Source of the DNA: Isoetes taiwanensis
Taxonomy: Eukaryota; Streptophyta; Lycopodiopsida; Isoetales; Isoetaceae
DNA length: 64,000 nt
Assembly: GCA_021234155.1 (NCBI GenBank)
Contig: JAJEKV010000025.1
Location: 10,535,386-10,599,385, forward strand
Reading direction: 5' to 3'
The position numbers and the translations under genes were made by a program. Of this stretch, positions 22,487 to 33,688 are shown piece after piece. How positions within the stretch are numbered: the stretch's first letter is position 1; each line of letters begins with the position of its first letter. The notes beneath the pieces are model-generated. The model worked only from the letters and a program-made list of their open reading frames with translations. It ran no database searches and had not been told where the DNA came from.

Positions 22487-24873
22487 AGAAACATGTGGAC
22501 TGGTCATATGGGTAACTATTACATACCTCTAGGAACATATCCTCTAAAGCATAATTAAACAGGACCTTTAATGGTAAGGAGTAACATATTATGGTTGTTG
22601 GACTTAAAAAATATGTGATATAAGGAGTAGTTTAACGATATCTTAGGGTTAAGTTACACTATAACATTTTTTATTTTCTACCCTAAAGGCATTTGTGAAG
22701 CATAAGCTTTCACGCCAGATATTTGATCCAAGGACCGGATGACCAGCCGAATACCATTAAGGGCGTCCGCATTCCCAATGATCTCAGGTATGAATTCTTG
22801 GCAGGGTTTTTCGGTGCCACATGCATGAGCTTTACCATTCATAGATTTTATGCTGCATAAGATTGCCTCGAGACCATAGAAGTTATGAAGAGCTGACAGA
22901 TATTTTGGACCTTCACACTTGTTTTCGTATTGCCCTAATAGCTACACAAATGGACTCAGACTCAGACCCTGATAACTTTATCTCTTCCTCCGATCTTGAG
23001 CGCCTTAACATAGAATGCATTGAAAAGGAAATTCAGTGGTGCAAAGATAGTCTGGACTGCAGCCTTAGTAGTAACCTGATGGCTAAGGATAATGATTCTC
23101 ATGGACAGAAACGTAGTAAGGATGAATCGATTGATGCTTTTAGCAAGAAAAACCCTCACGGAGATACCGTCCATAACAAGATCCAAAGATGGTTCGGGAC
23201 ACGGGGCTAATATCATTTCATTAGGAAACACAAGATAATGAGGGCTTTTTATCGAGAACAAGACAACGTCGGGTATAATTGCTTAAAATCTGTGTATATT
23301 GTTCACTTCAGAATAAATGACATGAAACTCCGGTTTCTCCATTTATACGAGTGATCTGCTGTGTTCAAAATAGGCTCTGCCCATAAACATATTCTTATTT
23401 GGTCTGTTTCTTACCTTTGAGGCTTGTTATTTACTCTAAGATCTGGGTGTTAAGACCCTAAGCTATATATTTTGTATGTATTTCTCCTTCTATTTTAAGC
23501 TAGGACTAATGAATGGTAATGGGCTACAAGGGGTGAAATGTGATAAACTGAGAGTAATCACATGTACCTTTTGGCCCTTCAATCATTACCAGTTTCCTGC
23601 TAATGTTTTGATGGTTGGCTGCAGGTACGAATTACTCTCCTTCCCTTGTCGCTCTATTGCTTTGTTGGTGTTTGGCTGGTAGAAGGATTTCAAACTGGAG
23701 TTACTGGACTTTACCAAAAGGACGAACAGAAAATGTGTTATGACAAAAAAAGAGGGAGCATACATCTTGCTTTACCATCATTTCTATAAGTTACTTTAGT
23801 CTTCTCTATTTCTGCTATAATATATGCAATATGAAGACTGCCTAAACAGGGTTAATCTTAAGAAATAGTGGCCTGATTTTGAGTAACCAGGCATATTTTG
23901 TATCCACGGGTTCAGCACCGTGTTTTGCATAAACTCTTCCTTTACTCTGGTCATATAGCATTATTTAACACGGGGATCCATCTAATGAAGGCTTTATCTT
24001 TGATTTAATCCATCATATCAATGAATAGACATGTGTTGATAACTTCGAGTTTTTATAGTATGTCATTGGGTAAATCTTGTGCTAAGATTAAGTTCACATT
24101 GTATTTCATATTACGAATAAAATTACGTTCTACATATAGCGATTGAAAAATGATTATAGATGTACATATTTACTTATTCGACCAATCTAAATGCTGCCCA
24201 TGTTATACAGAAACCTGGATGTATTTGTATGGCAATATACAATGAGAAAGATCTTGATGTAACATCTTAAAGCTCATATAGCTAATATAACAGGTTTATA
24301 TTATAATAGTTATGAAGGATTATGAATGTCATAGAAAGTTAGATCTAATTAAAAACCTGGTATTACATATGTGGGATGGGTCCACACAAGACATGCATGT
24401 CATTAGTATTCAGGCTAATATCTGTGTAGTATATAAGAAAACCTTAAGGCTGCATGCTGCACAAATTGTCTATCTTTCTTTAGTGACTTTAAAGAATAAA
24501 TGCTGCATATTTGATAATTGAACATGCATCTTGAATTATTAAGAGTTTCCTTGGACTTGTCCATTAGAATGAAGATATACCAAAGTGTATTTTAGAAGTC
24601 TTATGGCCTTTCCTTCTACAATGATTTTAAAGAATAAATACTGTGTAATTGGTAATTAGATATACATCTTGAGTGGTCAAGAGTTTCTTCGGGCTTGTAT
24701 AGAACTTGGAAGATATACTATGGTTTGTTTGAAAGAATTTTCGTAAGAAACTAAGGAATTAGAGTACCATCGAAGACTGCCTAGGCTTTGTATGGGTTGA
24801 TCATGCTGAATAAGGATTGACTTATTCAGACGTTAATTCTAGCTAGGCTTTTGTCTAAAGCTAGGATTTGCCG

Positions 24874-24877
<4 letters not shown>
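22487..24877 (+). mobile_element. Penelope-like element, copy 2 (5' part only), head-to-tail with copy 1
   Basis: 22487-24607 repeats 13180-15268 at very high identity, and 24608-24877 repeats 18067-18340, so it is the same element without the LINE. It carries the N-terminal exon from ATG at 22950 (IATQ then MDSDSDPDNFISSSDLERL) and most of the intron, and stops at the poly(T) tract at 24878. One real indel stands out: about 30 bases at 23983-24013 are absent from copy 1 near 14670. Its RT part is missing. Head-to-tail partial copies are normal for PLEs. Confidence 0.85.
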
Positions 24878-24908
<31 letters not shown>

Positions 24909-26190
24909 TGAAGGTCGAACAAAAAGTTTATTAATCAGCAAGAATAAGTACAAAATGAATATTTCTCATCTAGTTGTGTAAGCACAAGAGGGTGCTGCTG
25001 GAACACGAGCTTGTGACACCATGTGCTTACTCCATACTAGATAAGTAAAAGGATATAAGGCTTTGCTTAAGAGTTTAACCACATTAAACCTATAACGGCG
25101 TCAAATTTGATGTGAATACTGGAATTTCAGGAGAGTTTGAAGATGTATCCTAGGCCTGCGACAAGATAGTATTGTCTTCAGCAAAATCAGCCCACTGAAG
25201 TGGAGCAAAGCGACCATATGCAACAGGAGAAGCATAATCACATATAGCAAGTGCTGAGGAGAGCTGAGATGCAGAGGTGTTAGAACCCTTAGCTGACTTT
25301 CGAGGTTGATGAAGAACAGGTAGATGTTTAGGTGGAGGGTGGGCACCACGACGATCAATGTCCATGTACTGCCCACAAGCCACTTCAACTTGCTCTTGCA
25401 ACCTTTGAATCTCATCGAGCCTTTGCCTCTGTTGATCCAGCAGTAGAGGCGTGGGACCAGTGATTGGAATAGATGTAGAGGAAGTCACAGGGGGATGAGA
25501 GATGTCCATTGAAGAAGGAGCAGAGCTAGGAGTAAGATTTGTAGCAGAGGCAACTGGAGGAGCTTGCTGGTAAGGCTTACGATATTGAGCAAAGAGAGGG
25601 GCCTCGGGGAACATGAGAGCTAGCTCTGGGCCATTTAGCGATTGTAGCTTGAACGGAAAGAACATGGGCCCACTTTGAACAACAATTGTCTGAGGCAGAT
25701 CGCGATGAATGGGGCGTGCTAAACAAATCTTAGTAATTCCATTGGTTATAACATGTTGCAGGTGAAGTCCAATCTCACTAACAATAACAGAAATGAACTC
25801 AGAATCCTGAAACTCTGGAGGAAAATCTTCAATAGCAATCCAGAATGGGGCACGCAAGGCATCTGGCTTACTTGGAAAAGAGCCAGATACTGTTGATACA
25901 ACAAGAAATGTTTCCAGAGAGGATCAACACCTTGTTCTATGAGTTGAGCCACTGGCTCAGGAGATTCAAACATCAGGAGAAAACAACGTTGATCTTTGGC
26001 CACGCGCTTGACAGATTGATATGCAGGAAGCCCTAGTTTGTGTAGATGCCTAGATAACCAAGATCCCACACGCTTCAGATCCAAGAAGGGGCCAATGAAG
26101 TAACAACAACAGAGCATGCAACTAATTGCTCCACATGACGACGGTGAAAGAAGATCGAGAGTTTCTTCCACATCCTAAACAAACTTAGGA
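24878..26190 (-). mobile_element. ORF1-only LINE-type retroelement with poly(A) tail
   Basis: The T run at 24878-24907 is the poly(A) tail of a minus-strand insertion. Upstream of it (to about 26171) two overlapping frames encode a DUF4283-type LINE ORF1: FFLVFESPEPV-like and WIAIEDFPPEFQDSEFISVI with ICLARPIHRDLPQ, then a Pro/Ser-rich tail (25150-25857). A polyadenylation-like AATAAA lies just before the tail (about 24930 on the minus reading). No endonuclease or RT lies between ORF1 and the tail, although a simple 5' truncation would keep ORF2 and lose ORF1. One frameshift joins the two frames near 25800. It interrupts PLE copy 2 and no target-site duplication is visible. Confidence 0.65.
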
Positions 26191-26199
26191 CAGTCTAGT

Positions 26200-28600
26200 A
26201 TAGGGGTGCACTTTTGTTATGGTGTGCTTGCTCGACATGTACTATATTACCGACTGCTTGATATAGGACAACAAAAGAATTAGAGACCATGCATATGAAC
26301 ACAATACAAGATGAATATTTTTAGATCCTGAATATTTTTATATCAGTGGAAGTAGAATAAGCATCATGGATTGTAGCTTGTGATAATTTATGATTTAATT
26401 TCTTTGCAATAATATTTCAATTTGATAAAATACATATTTACCAAAAGTATCAAACGTAATCCTCATCTAGAGCACGTTGCCCTTATAAGTTTTGCTCTTG
26501 TAGTGACTTGTGTTGTGTAAAATATTTTTTTGAACGGTATTCCAATAAAACACTTTACTTGATGCAACATCAAAAGATGTGCTGATGCACTGTGGGTTGC
26601 CCTTGCAAGTATTTTGTAACAACACCCAAATGCCCTCTTCCAGATTATAGAATCAATGCAAAAACTTACAGTATCGTCATAAACCCTATTTTATCCTCAT
26701 GGGGACCGATTCAAAGCTATCCAATAAGCAGTGATATAAAAGTAAAAGAACGGAAAAATCTTGCAAAGTTTTGACATAAAGACACAAAAAAGATTACTCA
26801 CGTCCATATATTGAGCCTTTCATTATAGATGGAGAAGATGTTTGGGCAAGGTTTATTTGAGGGGTGAATCCATTCCATAATGACACAATATACACACGTT
26901 ATCCCTGGGGTAATCTGGCAAAGAATGAAAATCCACCATGACTTTGCATCTTTGCTTTATAAATGCAGGTTTTGTCATACCCCACAAAGGCATCCGTGTC
27001 ATGTTTTAATCTACAATATTTGTGAAAATAACTTTTGTATTCCATAAGCCAAAAGCTATATATTGTACTACATTTTGGTGATTTTCCATTATTTTTAACC
27101 CTTCTTTTTGAGGGGGCATGGGGTGCTTGGCTTTCCCAACTTCAGCGTAAACTATCAAGGCATTGCGAATAGGACGCACACACATTTCATTGGTTGTCTT
27201 AACTTTGGCATATACTATAGCATTGTACATATAGATCATCTGCATTATCAAAATGATTATTGACTCAATGTCAAATGATTATCACTCACAGAATGATTGA
27301 TTGTTTCTGTACATACCACTCTTTTGTACCACTCTTTTGTTTATGTAGCTTATTTCCATAAGGTGATGCTTCTTATTATGTTTGAGATACAAATTGTCAT
27401 TCCAATTATCTATTTCATCCCATATGTCTCCTATTTCTCTTTGACACTAGTCCGTTAGTTGACAAAGTTGTTAAAGCAATACTATTTAAACTTCCGTTTT
27501 GTACCCATGCAACCTTCTTGTTCAATTTTGGCAGCCTTCACCTCACTATCTATAAGCTCATATACGTAAACAACAAAGCTTGCTTAACGTGTTAAGCAAT
27601 GTTACAGTATATTATATGCACCACTTGCATTGCAGTAAGGATTAATTATGACCTGCCCTTCATATTCATAAGCTTTGAACTAATATATGTGTCCAATGAT
27701 TAGGATATCCACATGAAGCTGGTGTTGGCTAGAGAATCAAGATCTCCAAAAAAATCACCTGGACAGATTTTATACAAGAAATAACCTTAGAAAATGTTGT
27801 CAAAGTTCAAAGCAACGCAAGAAAACTTGGCGGTCATGGCAGATGCCTAGTTTGAATCCACCTATTGTCAGATGTTTGGTATCGGAATAGAATGTGTCCT
27901 CAACGTATTCTCCATGTATTACATGCAAGTCTGCACATAAGACTCTTTAAGTAATTGTTCCCCATATCACAACGTGCTTCACATTATTGCATATGGCAAT
28001 AGATTAGAAACCTTCATGCAAAGAACATATAGAAGCTAGAGAACATATTGAATGCAGCAATTATAAATTCAAGATTCAAAAGATGGAAGTACAAATAACA
28101 CAAAATCCTTCCAACGAGTACATGTTATCATCCATGGCCTAAAAGTTGCATATGTGTATGAAATCCTACTTTGAACAAGTGACATCTAACAAGTTTTGCA
28201 AATCCTACTTTGAATAAGTGACACAACAAGTTTTGCATGAAGCCTAATAGCCGGATTGGGAGATTTTGGTTGAAGGGCGCTGGTGATGGCGCCTAGGGTT
28301 TTTGCCCCATTCATTTGCACATAACTTTTGATTTCCATGTCAGATTTGAGTGATTCTGAGCTCATTGAAAAGCTCGTTGAGTGCTCTTTCTGACAGCTCT
28401 AGTGCTTTATTGGTGGTGTTAGGGTTTGGCGGCAATCGTCTTTTCGCCATAACTCTTGCATTTGGTGGCAGTTTTAGGCGTGCTTGGGCTCGTTGGAAAG
28501 CTCGTGGAGTGCTGCTTTCAGTGGGTGCTTATATTTATTAGAAATTACTCTTTTGTGGGGGACTGTTGAGCTCTAAAATCTCGGCCCCTTTTAGTGGAGA
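26200..28600. other. AT-rich intergenic DNA with a 38-bp tandem pair
   Basis: No gene is recognised. TACCACTCTTTTG is repeated at about 27316 and 27329. AAATCCTACTTTGAA...AACAAGTTTTGC occurs twice in tandem at about 28162-28236. GAGCTCATTGAAAAGCTCGT and a variant lie about 120 bases apart at 28358 and 28480 in a stretch that could be a worn LTR or UTR. Open frames of up to 80 residues show no known domain. Confidence 0.35.
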
Positions 28601-28828
28601 TGGCAAAAGCAACTCGTAGTCCTTCCAAGCGCTCCTCTGGAATGCAGATCAACCTGTAATTGCACATAGGATTTCATCATACTGGTTGTTCCATTGGCTG
28701 AATAACAATAGATATCTACATCAGCTTCTTCAGTAAGCTTCAATCTTGCCTTCATGCTTAACCATCCAGAGCCTCAATTATAAACACTTCAAGGTTAATG
28801 GATCACCATTCAGCAGATCTAATGTGAA

Positions 28829-29100
28829 GACATCTTTAAGCAAGAAATTAACTGAGTTAAAGGAAAGGAGGCAAGAGATCCTTGATACGTTGAAGCACAA
28901 GGAAGGGGAGAGAGCAGTCTCCACGAAGCAGAGAGGAATGTTGAAGCAAAAATAGCAGCATTGGAGGATCAACAACCAAAGCTAGATCAGACATCTGAAA
29001 GTGCCATACGATTTCAGCACTTAAAATGGAAAGTTGAGGGTGCTATCGAGCAAAAGGAATCAAGAATGCAGGATCAGGCTGAGCTCCAGAAATATATGTC
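28829..29100 (+). pseudogene. Coiled-coil protein gene fragment, paralogue of 40508-41420
   Basis: Translation gives KKLTELKERRQEILDTLKHK, EGERAVST, then in a neighbouring frame RFQHLKWKVEGAIEQKES and AELQKYM. The minus-strand gene at about 40.5-41.0 kb has the same blocks (KTLKHREGERAVYSK, KFEHIKWKVEDAIAQK). The segment is a charged, heptad-like coiled coil. The protein family is not one I recognise. Only the C-terminal third is present, with one frameshift between the two parts. Confidence 0.55.
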
Positions 29101-29109
29101 CATATCTGT

Positions 29110-30196
29110 TCAATACAATCTTCTAAATACTAAATAGTTCATGTGCAATCGGTTAGCAGCCGGTTTCAGATCTCGATGCCGGATCGGTTGGTTTTTGCTT
29201 TTATTTCCATATGCTGAATATCCCACAGGCTTACTACAAGAACTTCGACATTTCGAACCATTGGAATAATGGATAATTTGCAAAACTAGTTTTAGTAATG
29301 GAACCTTAGGGTATATGATTTCTAACCCATATACCATAGCAATTTGACCTAAATCACTTCACAATCTTAAATCTGTGAACTTCTGCAAATCCCCCTTAAC
29401 ATATATGATAATTATAATCAACTCCAACATTCTTCCTTTATCATATATGTCTGTTGTCAGAAAGACCTTTATACTGCATTCAATACATTTAAGCCATCTC
29501 TGGATTTTGCAAATTTACTTTCAGTCAGTGCCTTTGTAAACACATCTGCTATTTGATTTGAGGTGCTTATGTATTCCATCTGAATGTATTTCTTTCCTGC
29601 CAGCTCTCTGATAAAGTGCATGTTCAGCTCTATATGCTTGGTTCTTTCATGGTCAACTGGGTTTTTAACAATGGCATATAAATTTGGCTGTCTGTTAAAA
29701 TCTTTGTTGCCTCTGTTTGAATACACCCTAGCTCTTCTAATAATCTTCTAAGCCACACTACTTCCTTAGAAGCTAAAGAGGCAGCAAAATATTCTGCCTC
29801 AGCTGAAGACATTGCTACTGCACTTTTCGTTTTAGTTCTCCAAGATATGGGTCCACCTGCTAGAAAAATAACATATCCAGAGGTTGATTTTCTCATACTT
29901 AAGTCCCCTCCCCAATCTACATCATTGTATGATTCCATCCTCAAGTTTGAGCTGTTACACTTGATTCCAAAATCTTTGGTCCCCTTTAAATACCTTAAGA
30001 TTCTTTTTCCTGCTATCCAATGTGCCTTGCTAGGATTGTGACATCTCCTACTCAAAATGTTTACAATATATGCTATATCAGGACGAGTATTATTTGACAA
30101 ATATAATAGACAACCAATGAGAGCTCTGTATAGTATATCTTCCATCTCCTTTATTTTTGACTCATTCATCTCAATGTCAGCAGAACTACTGCGCAA
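29110..30196 (-). mobile_element. Ty1/copia LTR retrotransposon fragment (fossil)
   Basis: The 3' end of a Pseudoviridae/Ty1-copia type element on the minus strand. It carries the end of the RT connection and the RNase H domain, with the family blocks GCLLYLSNNTRPDIAYIV, RILRYLKGTKDFGI, SAEAEYFAASLASKEVVWLR and IADVFTKALTE. A polypurine-like tract (AAGGGGGAT, about 29391-29400) follows, and probably part of a 3' LTR to about 29110. The gag, protease and integrase end is missing. It is broken, with about two or three interruptions, and is of moderate to old age. Confidence 0.85.
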
Positions 30197-30199
30197 TTA

Positions 30200-30905
30200 T
30201 GGTCGCCTCGTTGTTGGCAAAACTCTAACTGGTATTCTTGAGCAGCAACCGATGGCAAGGGCATAGGAAACAGGGATACACAATCGCCTCAAACAATATC
30301 TGCATGCATGTTTTCTAAGTAAGCTTTAAGATAACAGTGATTTGGAGTTAGTAAAAACCTCATGCTACAAAAGGCAGATTAATCTTATGCTTGTTGGAGG
30401 GCTGCAGTAGTACTTGTTAACACATTTTGCCCATGAAAAATGATAGAGCGATTGTGTCCATTAGCGTAAGAGCATACCACCTGAGAATTGAGATAGACAG
30501 ATGGGTCCGAGAAGAGCGAGAAAACAAGGTCTCTCAATGCTATTATTTGGGACTTATTGAGGATGAGAGTCATACCCGTTAGCATTGCCCAACATTTTAC
30601 ATATAATGACGGATTGGTTACACCTAATCAACTGCTATATGTAATGATGAACACATCTTCAATGGGCACAATGGCATCTCACATTCAGTAGACAATGGAT
30701 ATGATGCGTGAATTGTGTCCTCCATCATTACATTGACATGTACAAATGTCTAAATTTACAGTTTATCAACAGGCCTCAAAAATCATTTGGAGTGGGGTTT
30801 TTTTAACTGTATAGTGATAAGTCAGCTATTCTTTGTTGTTCGGATTCCATAGGCCATCTGGTCCTCGTGGGTAATAAAGTTTATTAATTCGATTCAATTC
30901 AAATT
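30200..30905 (+). mobile_element. LINE 3' fragment
   Basis: Frames in 30440-30600 carry EIDRWVREERENKVSQCYYL and GLIEDESHT, which align with the C-terminal Cys/His region of the nested LINE (GAIEDECHALQTCPAF). The 3' UTR has the GGGGTTTTTTTAA motif (about 30793) and the terminal block TTCCATAGGCC...CCTCGTGGGTAATAAAG ending at about 30905. It is 5'-truncated and follows the copia fragment directly. Confidence 0.6.
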
Positions 30906-30929
30906 ATTTTTATAACTTTCTAAAATTCG

Positions 30930-31760
30930 ATGGATGTCTTAACGTGGCATAGAAATCGAAAAGATATATAATAGATAGGAGATAGAAATTTTAACGTCCA
31001 CGAAAATCCAATCGAGTTATGGGACCCAATATAAAAGATGGGGCATAAGCCCGATCACAGTAACGAAAGAAACAAAGAATATGAACATAACAAAAACACA
31101 ACAAAAATAATAATAAGTGGCCAAGCATGCACATGAGCTAAAGGTAACCAAACCATGGGTTCTGAGGCCACTGGTCCGATAGCTGTGCCTCCCCAATACA
31201 CTGTCCACTTTTGCTGTAGCCTAGCCTCTCGCACTTTACACAATTCCTGGCATCGTCTGGTCAGCTGGGGCAAAGAGAGATCCTCCTGAACCGAGAGCTG
31301 TGTGTCTTTTAGATGACTTCCACGCTGAAGGACATACAGCCTATCATGTGAGCTATGGAGCTGCACGACGATATGGTGGGGTCGATCTGGCCTCCGAGCC
31401 CCAACCCTGTGCGCTGTAACAATGGCGGGCCTCTGGATGTGCATAACATTTGTGAAGAAGTTAGCTGCATGTTCTGCATCCAAGGCGGGATTTGCCTCTG
31501 GCACACCCACAATGTGCAAATTCAAGTTTCTGTCCACCGCTGACTGAGCAAATTCTGTCGCCTACGTGCTCCCATGATCCTTATCCTGCATGCCACTGTG
31601 ATCTTGCTCTGCGTGCCACCACGATCTTTATCTGTCATCTCCGCATCGGTATTCTCATGGGCCTCTGTTTGCACCCCATCATCAGTGCATGCGCTTTTGA
31701 GGGTCTGGGTTTCAGCATCAGTGTAGAATTTTGGGCAAGAGGAGGGAGATGACTGCGGGG
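30930..31760 (-). mobile_element. Second ORF1-only LINE-type element
   Basis: On minus, a protein of about 160 residues (31537-31055) starts MDRNLNLHIVGVPEANPALD and continues AHRVGARRPDRPHHIVVQL with DRLYVLQRGSHLKDTQLSVQ and EDLSLPQLTRRCQEL. This is the RRM and C-terminal layout of L1-type ORF1 RNA-binding proteins. The frame runs almost directly into a LINE 3' end: GGGTCCCATAACTCGATTGG, CGTGGACGTTAAAAT and a CTATC-type tail near 30950-31025. ORF2 is absent. Upstream minus sequence to about 31760 is probably the N-terminal part of ORF1. Confidence 0.65.
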
Positions 31761-31769
31761 CATAGTTGG

Positions 31770-32430
31770 CATAGAACGGAACGGTTTTAGGAAAGGCAAT
31801 CCTTAAGGAACGAGTACGATACGCTCATGTGCACGGAATGGAATGGCATTTTTCAAATAAGTACTTAAAATGATCAGAAACATTGAAATATTTCGAGATA
31901 TGACCTCCAAATATGTTAATTCATAACAACAAAATCTTAAAGTAGATAAATAGTATGTAAATGTACTTCAATCAAAACAGATTATGCAATGCAACTCAAA
32001 AGCCTAAACATTTGAATAGCCTAAAATAGTGAATGGAAAAATAAATTATCAAAATCCTTGAGCCAAAGCCTAATACATAGAAGCCACACTACGAGTCTGT
32101 GCATGTCGTCTTTGCAGGATTTCTTGATCATCATCATCAGGGTAAAAGCATGTTAGGGTGTCATACATTAGGGGGCAATTCATGTAAACTTTTGAACGGG
32201 TTGTTGAATTTTAAATGTACTTATTTCATGTATAAATTTTGTCTTATATATTTAAAAAGGGGCAAAATTCCCGTTTGTTTGTAATTATGACGAGTAGAGG
32301 CCGGCGGTTGATGCGAAACTCCTGGAAGAAATTCCTCCCTCCAATTTCCTCCAGGAAAATTCCCTCCAGAAAAATTTCCTTCCAAGAAAATTCCCAGATC
32401 GAACCAAGAAAGTAGAACACAATTTGAATT
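31770..32430. other. Intergenic DNA and probable 5' part of the 32.4-kb gene
   Basis: No domain is seen. 32330-32400 is rich in short GGAAATT/AATTTCC runs in C-rich surroundings (TTCCCTCCA repeated about every 20 bases). This could be the first intron or leader of the gene whose exon starts at 32440 after a clear acceptor (TTTTTTCCAG). Confidence 0.3.
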
Positions 32431-32439
32431 TTTTTCCAG

Positions 32440-32574
32440 GATCAGGAAAACATGCAATCCGGTGATTTTGAAACTGAATGTGGCGATCAGGAAAACATGC
32501 AATCTGGTGATTTTGAAACTGAATGTGACGATCAGAAGAACATGCAATCTGGTGATTTTGAAACCGAATGTGGC
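32440..32574 (+). repeat. Three in-frame 45-bp tandem repeats
   Basis: Units at 32440-32484, 32485-32529 and 32530-32574 differ at only a few positions and encode 15 residues each (DQENMQSGDFETECG, with D/G and E/K changes). A fourth, decayed unit (HQMASGEF) follows. The period keeps the frame, so it is an expanded acidic repeat inside a coding exon. Confidence 0.9.
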
Positions 32575-33328
32575 AAACATCAGATGGCATCTGGTGAATT
32601 CAAAATTGTGAAGAGTAAACAACAGGTGGCATGCAGTAATTTCGAAAGTGGGAGAGATGATAAAGGGAAAAAGAAGATGGCAGAGCATGATAGCGAAATT
32701 GAAAAGGGTAGTATATCCTCAAGGTATGTTACCAAAAAATGCAAAATTCATTCTTGTTATGAGAAAAGAAGCTGAATCTCGGCTCTAATCAAAGGTACTT
32801 ATTTGCTTCTAGATTCTTGCAAGATCCGAGGCTATTGGAGCTTTTTGAACAAAATGCGGTGGTCAAGCATGCAATTTTAGAAAACCTTAAAGATGGATTG
32901 AAAAGAGGTAAAATGCTCTAATAGTGGTGATAAATTGGCTGCAAAGCACTTATTTTTATCAATGGTTGTGGGGAAAAATGGTGATTTGAAGCAAAAGAAT
33001 TGCTTGCAAGATGCTCAAATGCCATCCCGAAATCTTTCATATCTTTGCTAGTTGAAGAAAAGAAAGAGAATGGCAATTTTTGGTTCAAACATTTGGGCAT
33101 TAGCAGGCAGGAAGGCTAGATCTGATCGTTTGGATGAAGAAAACAAGCTAAAAGTCATCCGGCACGCTTAACAACACCAAGGTTTCACCAAAGTACGGGG
33201 ATGTGAGAAAAAAGAAGCGAGGCAATCCAAGTATCTTGACATTCCTCGGGTATTAAAGCTTTTGTCAAAGAAACTATTACATTTCAGTTTTCTTTGTTGT
33301 TTTCATGTACATTTTCATGCACATATGT

Positions 33329-33688
33329 GAACTCCTCTACTAATCTTAGTTTACTTGCTTTGATGTAGCCTTTTTGATCTGTTTTGCTTTTTGTATTATA
33401 CATGTAAATGAGGTTTATGGGGTCATCTACTTGCTCTTGGAAGTATTTCATGTATATTATGTGATATATATGTACATAGTGTAAGGATGTAAGATTAAAT
33501 GTGCGAAGTGAACTCCTTTGCCAATCTTAGTTTACTTGCTTTGATGTAGCCTTTTTGATCCCATTTTTACTTAATGTATTATACATGTAAATGAGGTTTA
33601 TGGGGTCATCTACTTGCTCTTGGAAGTATTTCATGTATATTATGTGATATATATGTACATAGTGTAAGGATGTAGGATTAAATGTGCT
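33329..33688. repeat. 181-bp tandem duplication
   Basis: GAACTCCTCTACTAATCTTA at 33329 starts a unit repeated from 33510 with about ten differences (for example a changed stretch near 33560-33572). It lies in non-coding DNA between the two parts of the transposase-like gene, probably in an intron. Confidence 0.9.

Noticed and set aside
24878-26190. Target-site duplication for the ORF1-only LINE
   Set aside because: Bases left of the poly(T) (GGATTTGCCGGG) do not recur right of 26190, so I do not claim one.
32440-32574. CRISPR-like array
   Set aside because: The 45-bp units are contiguous with no spacers and encode a peptide repeat in a spliced eukaryotic gene.
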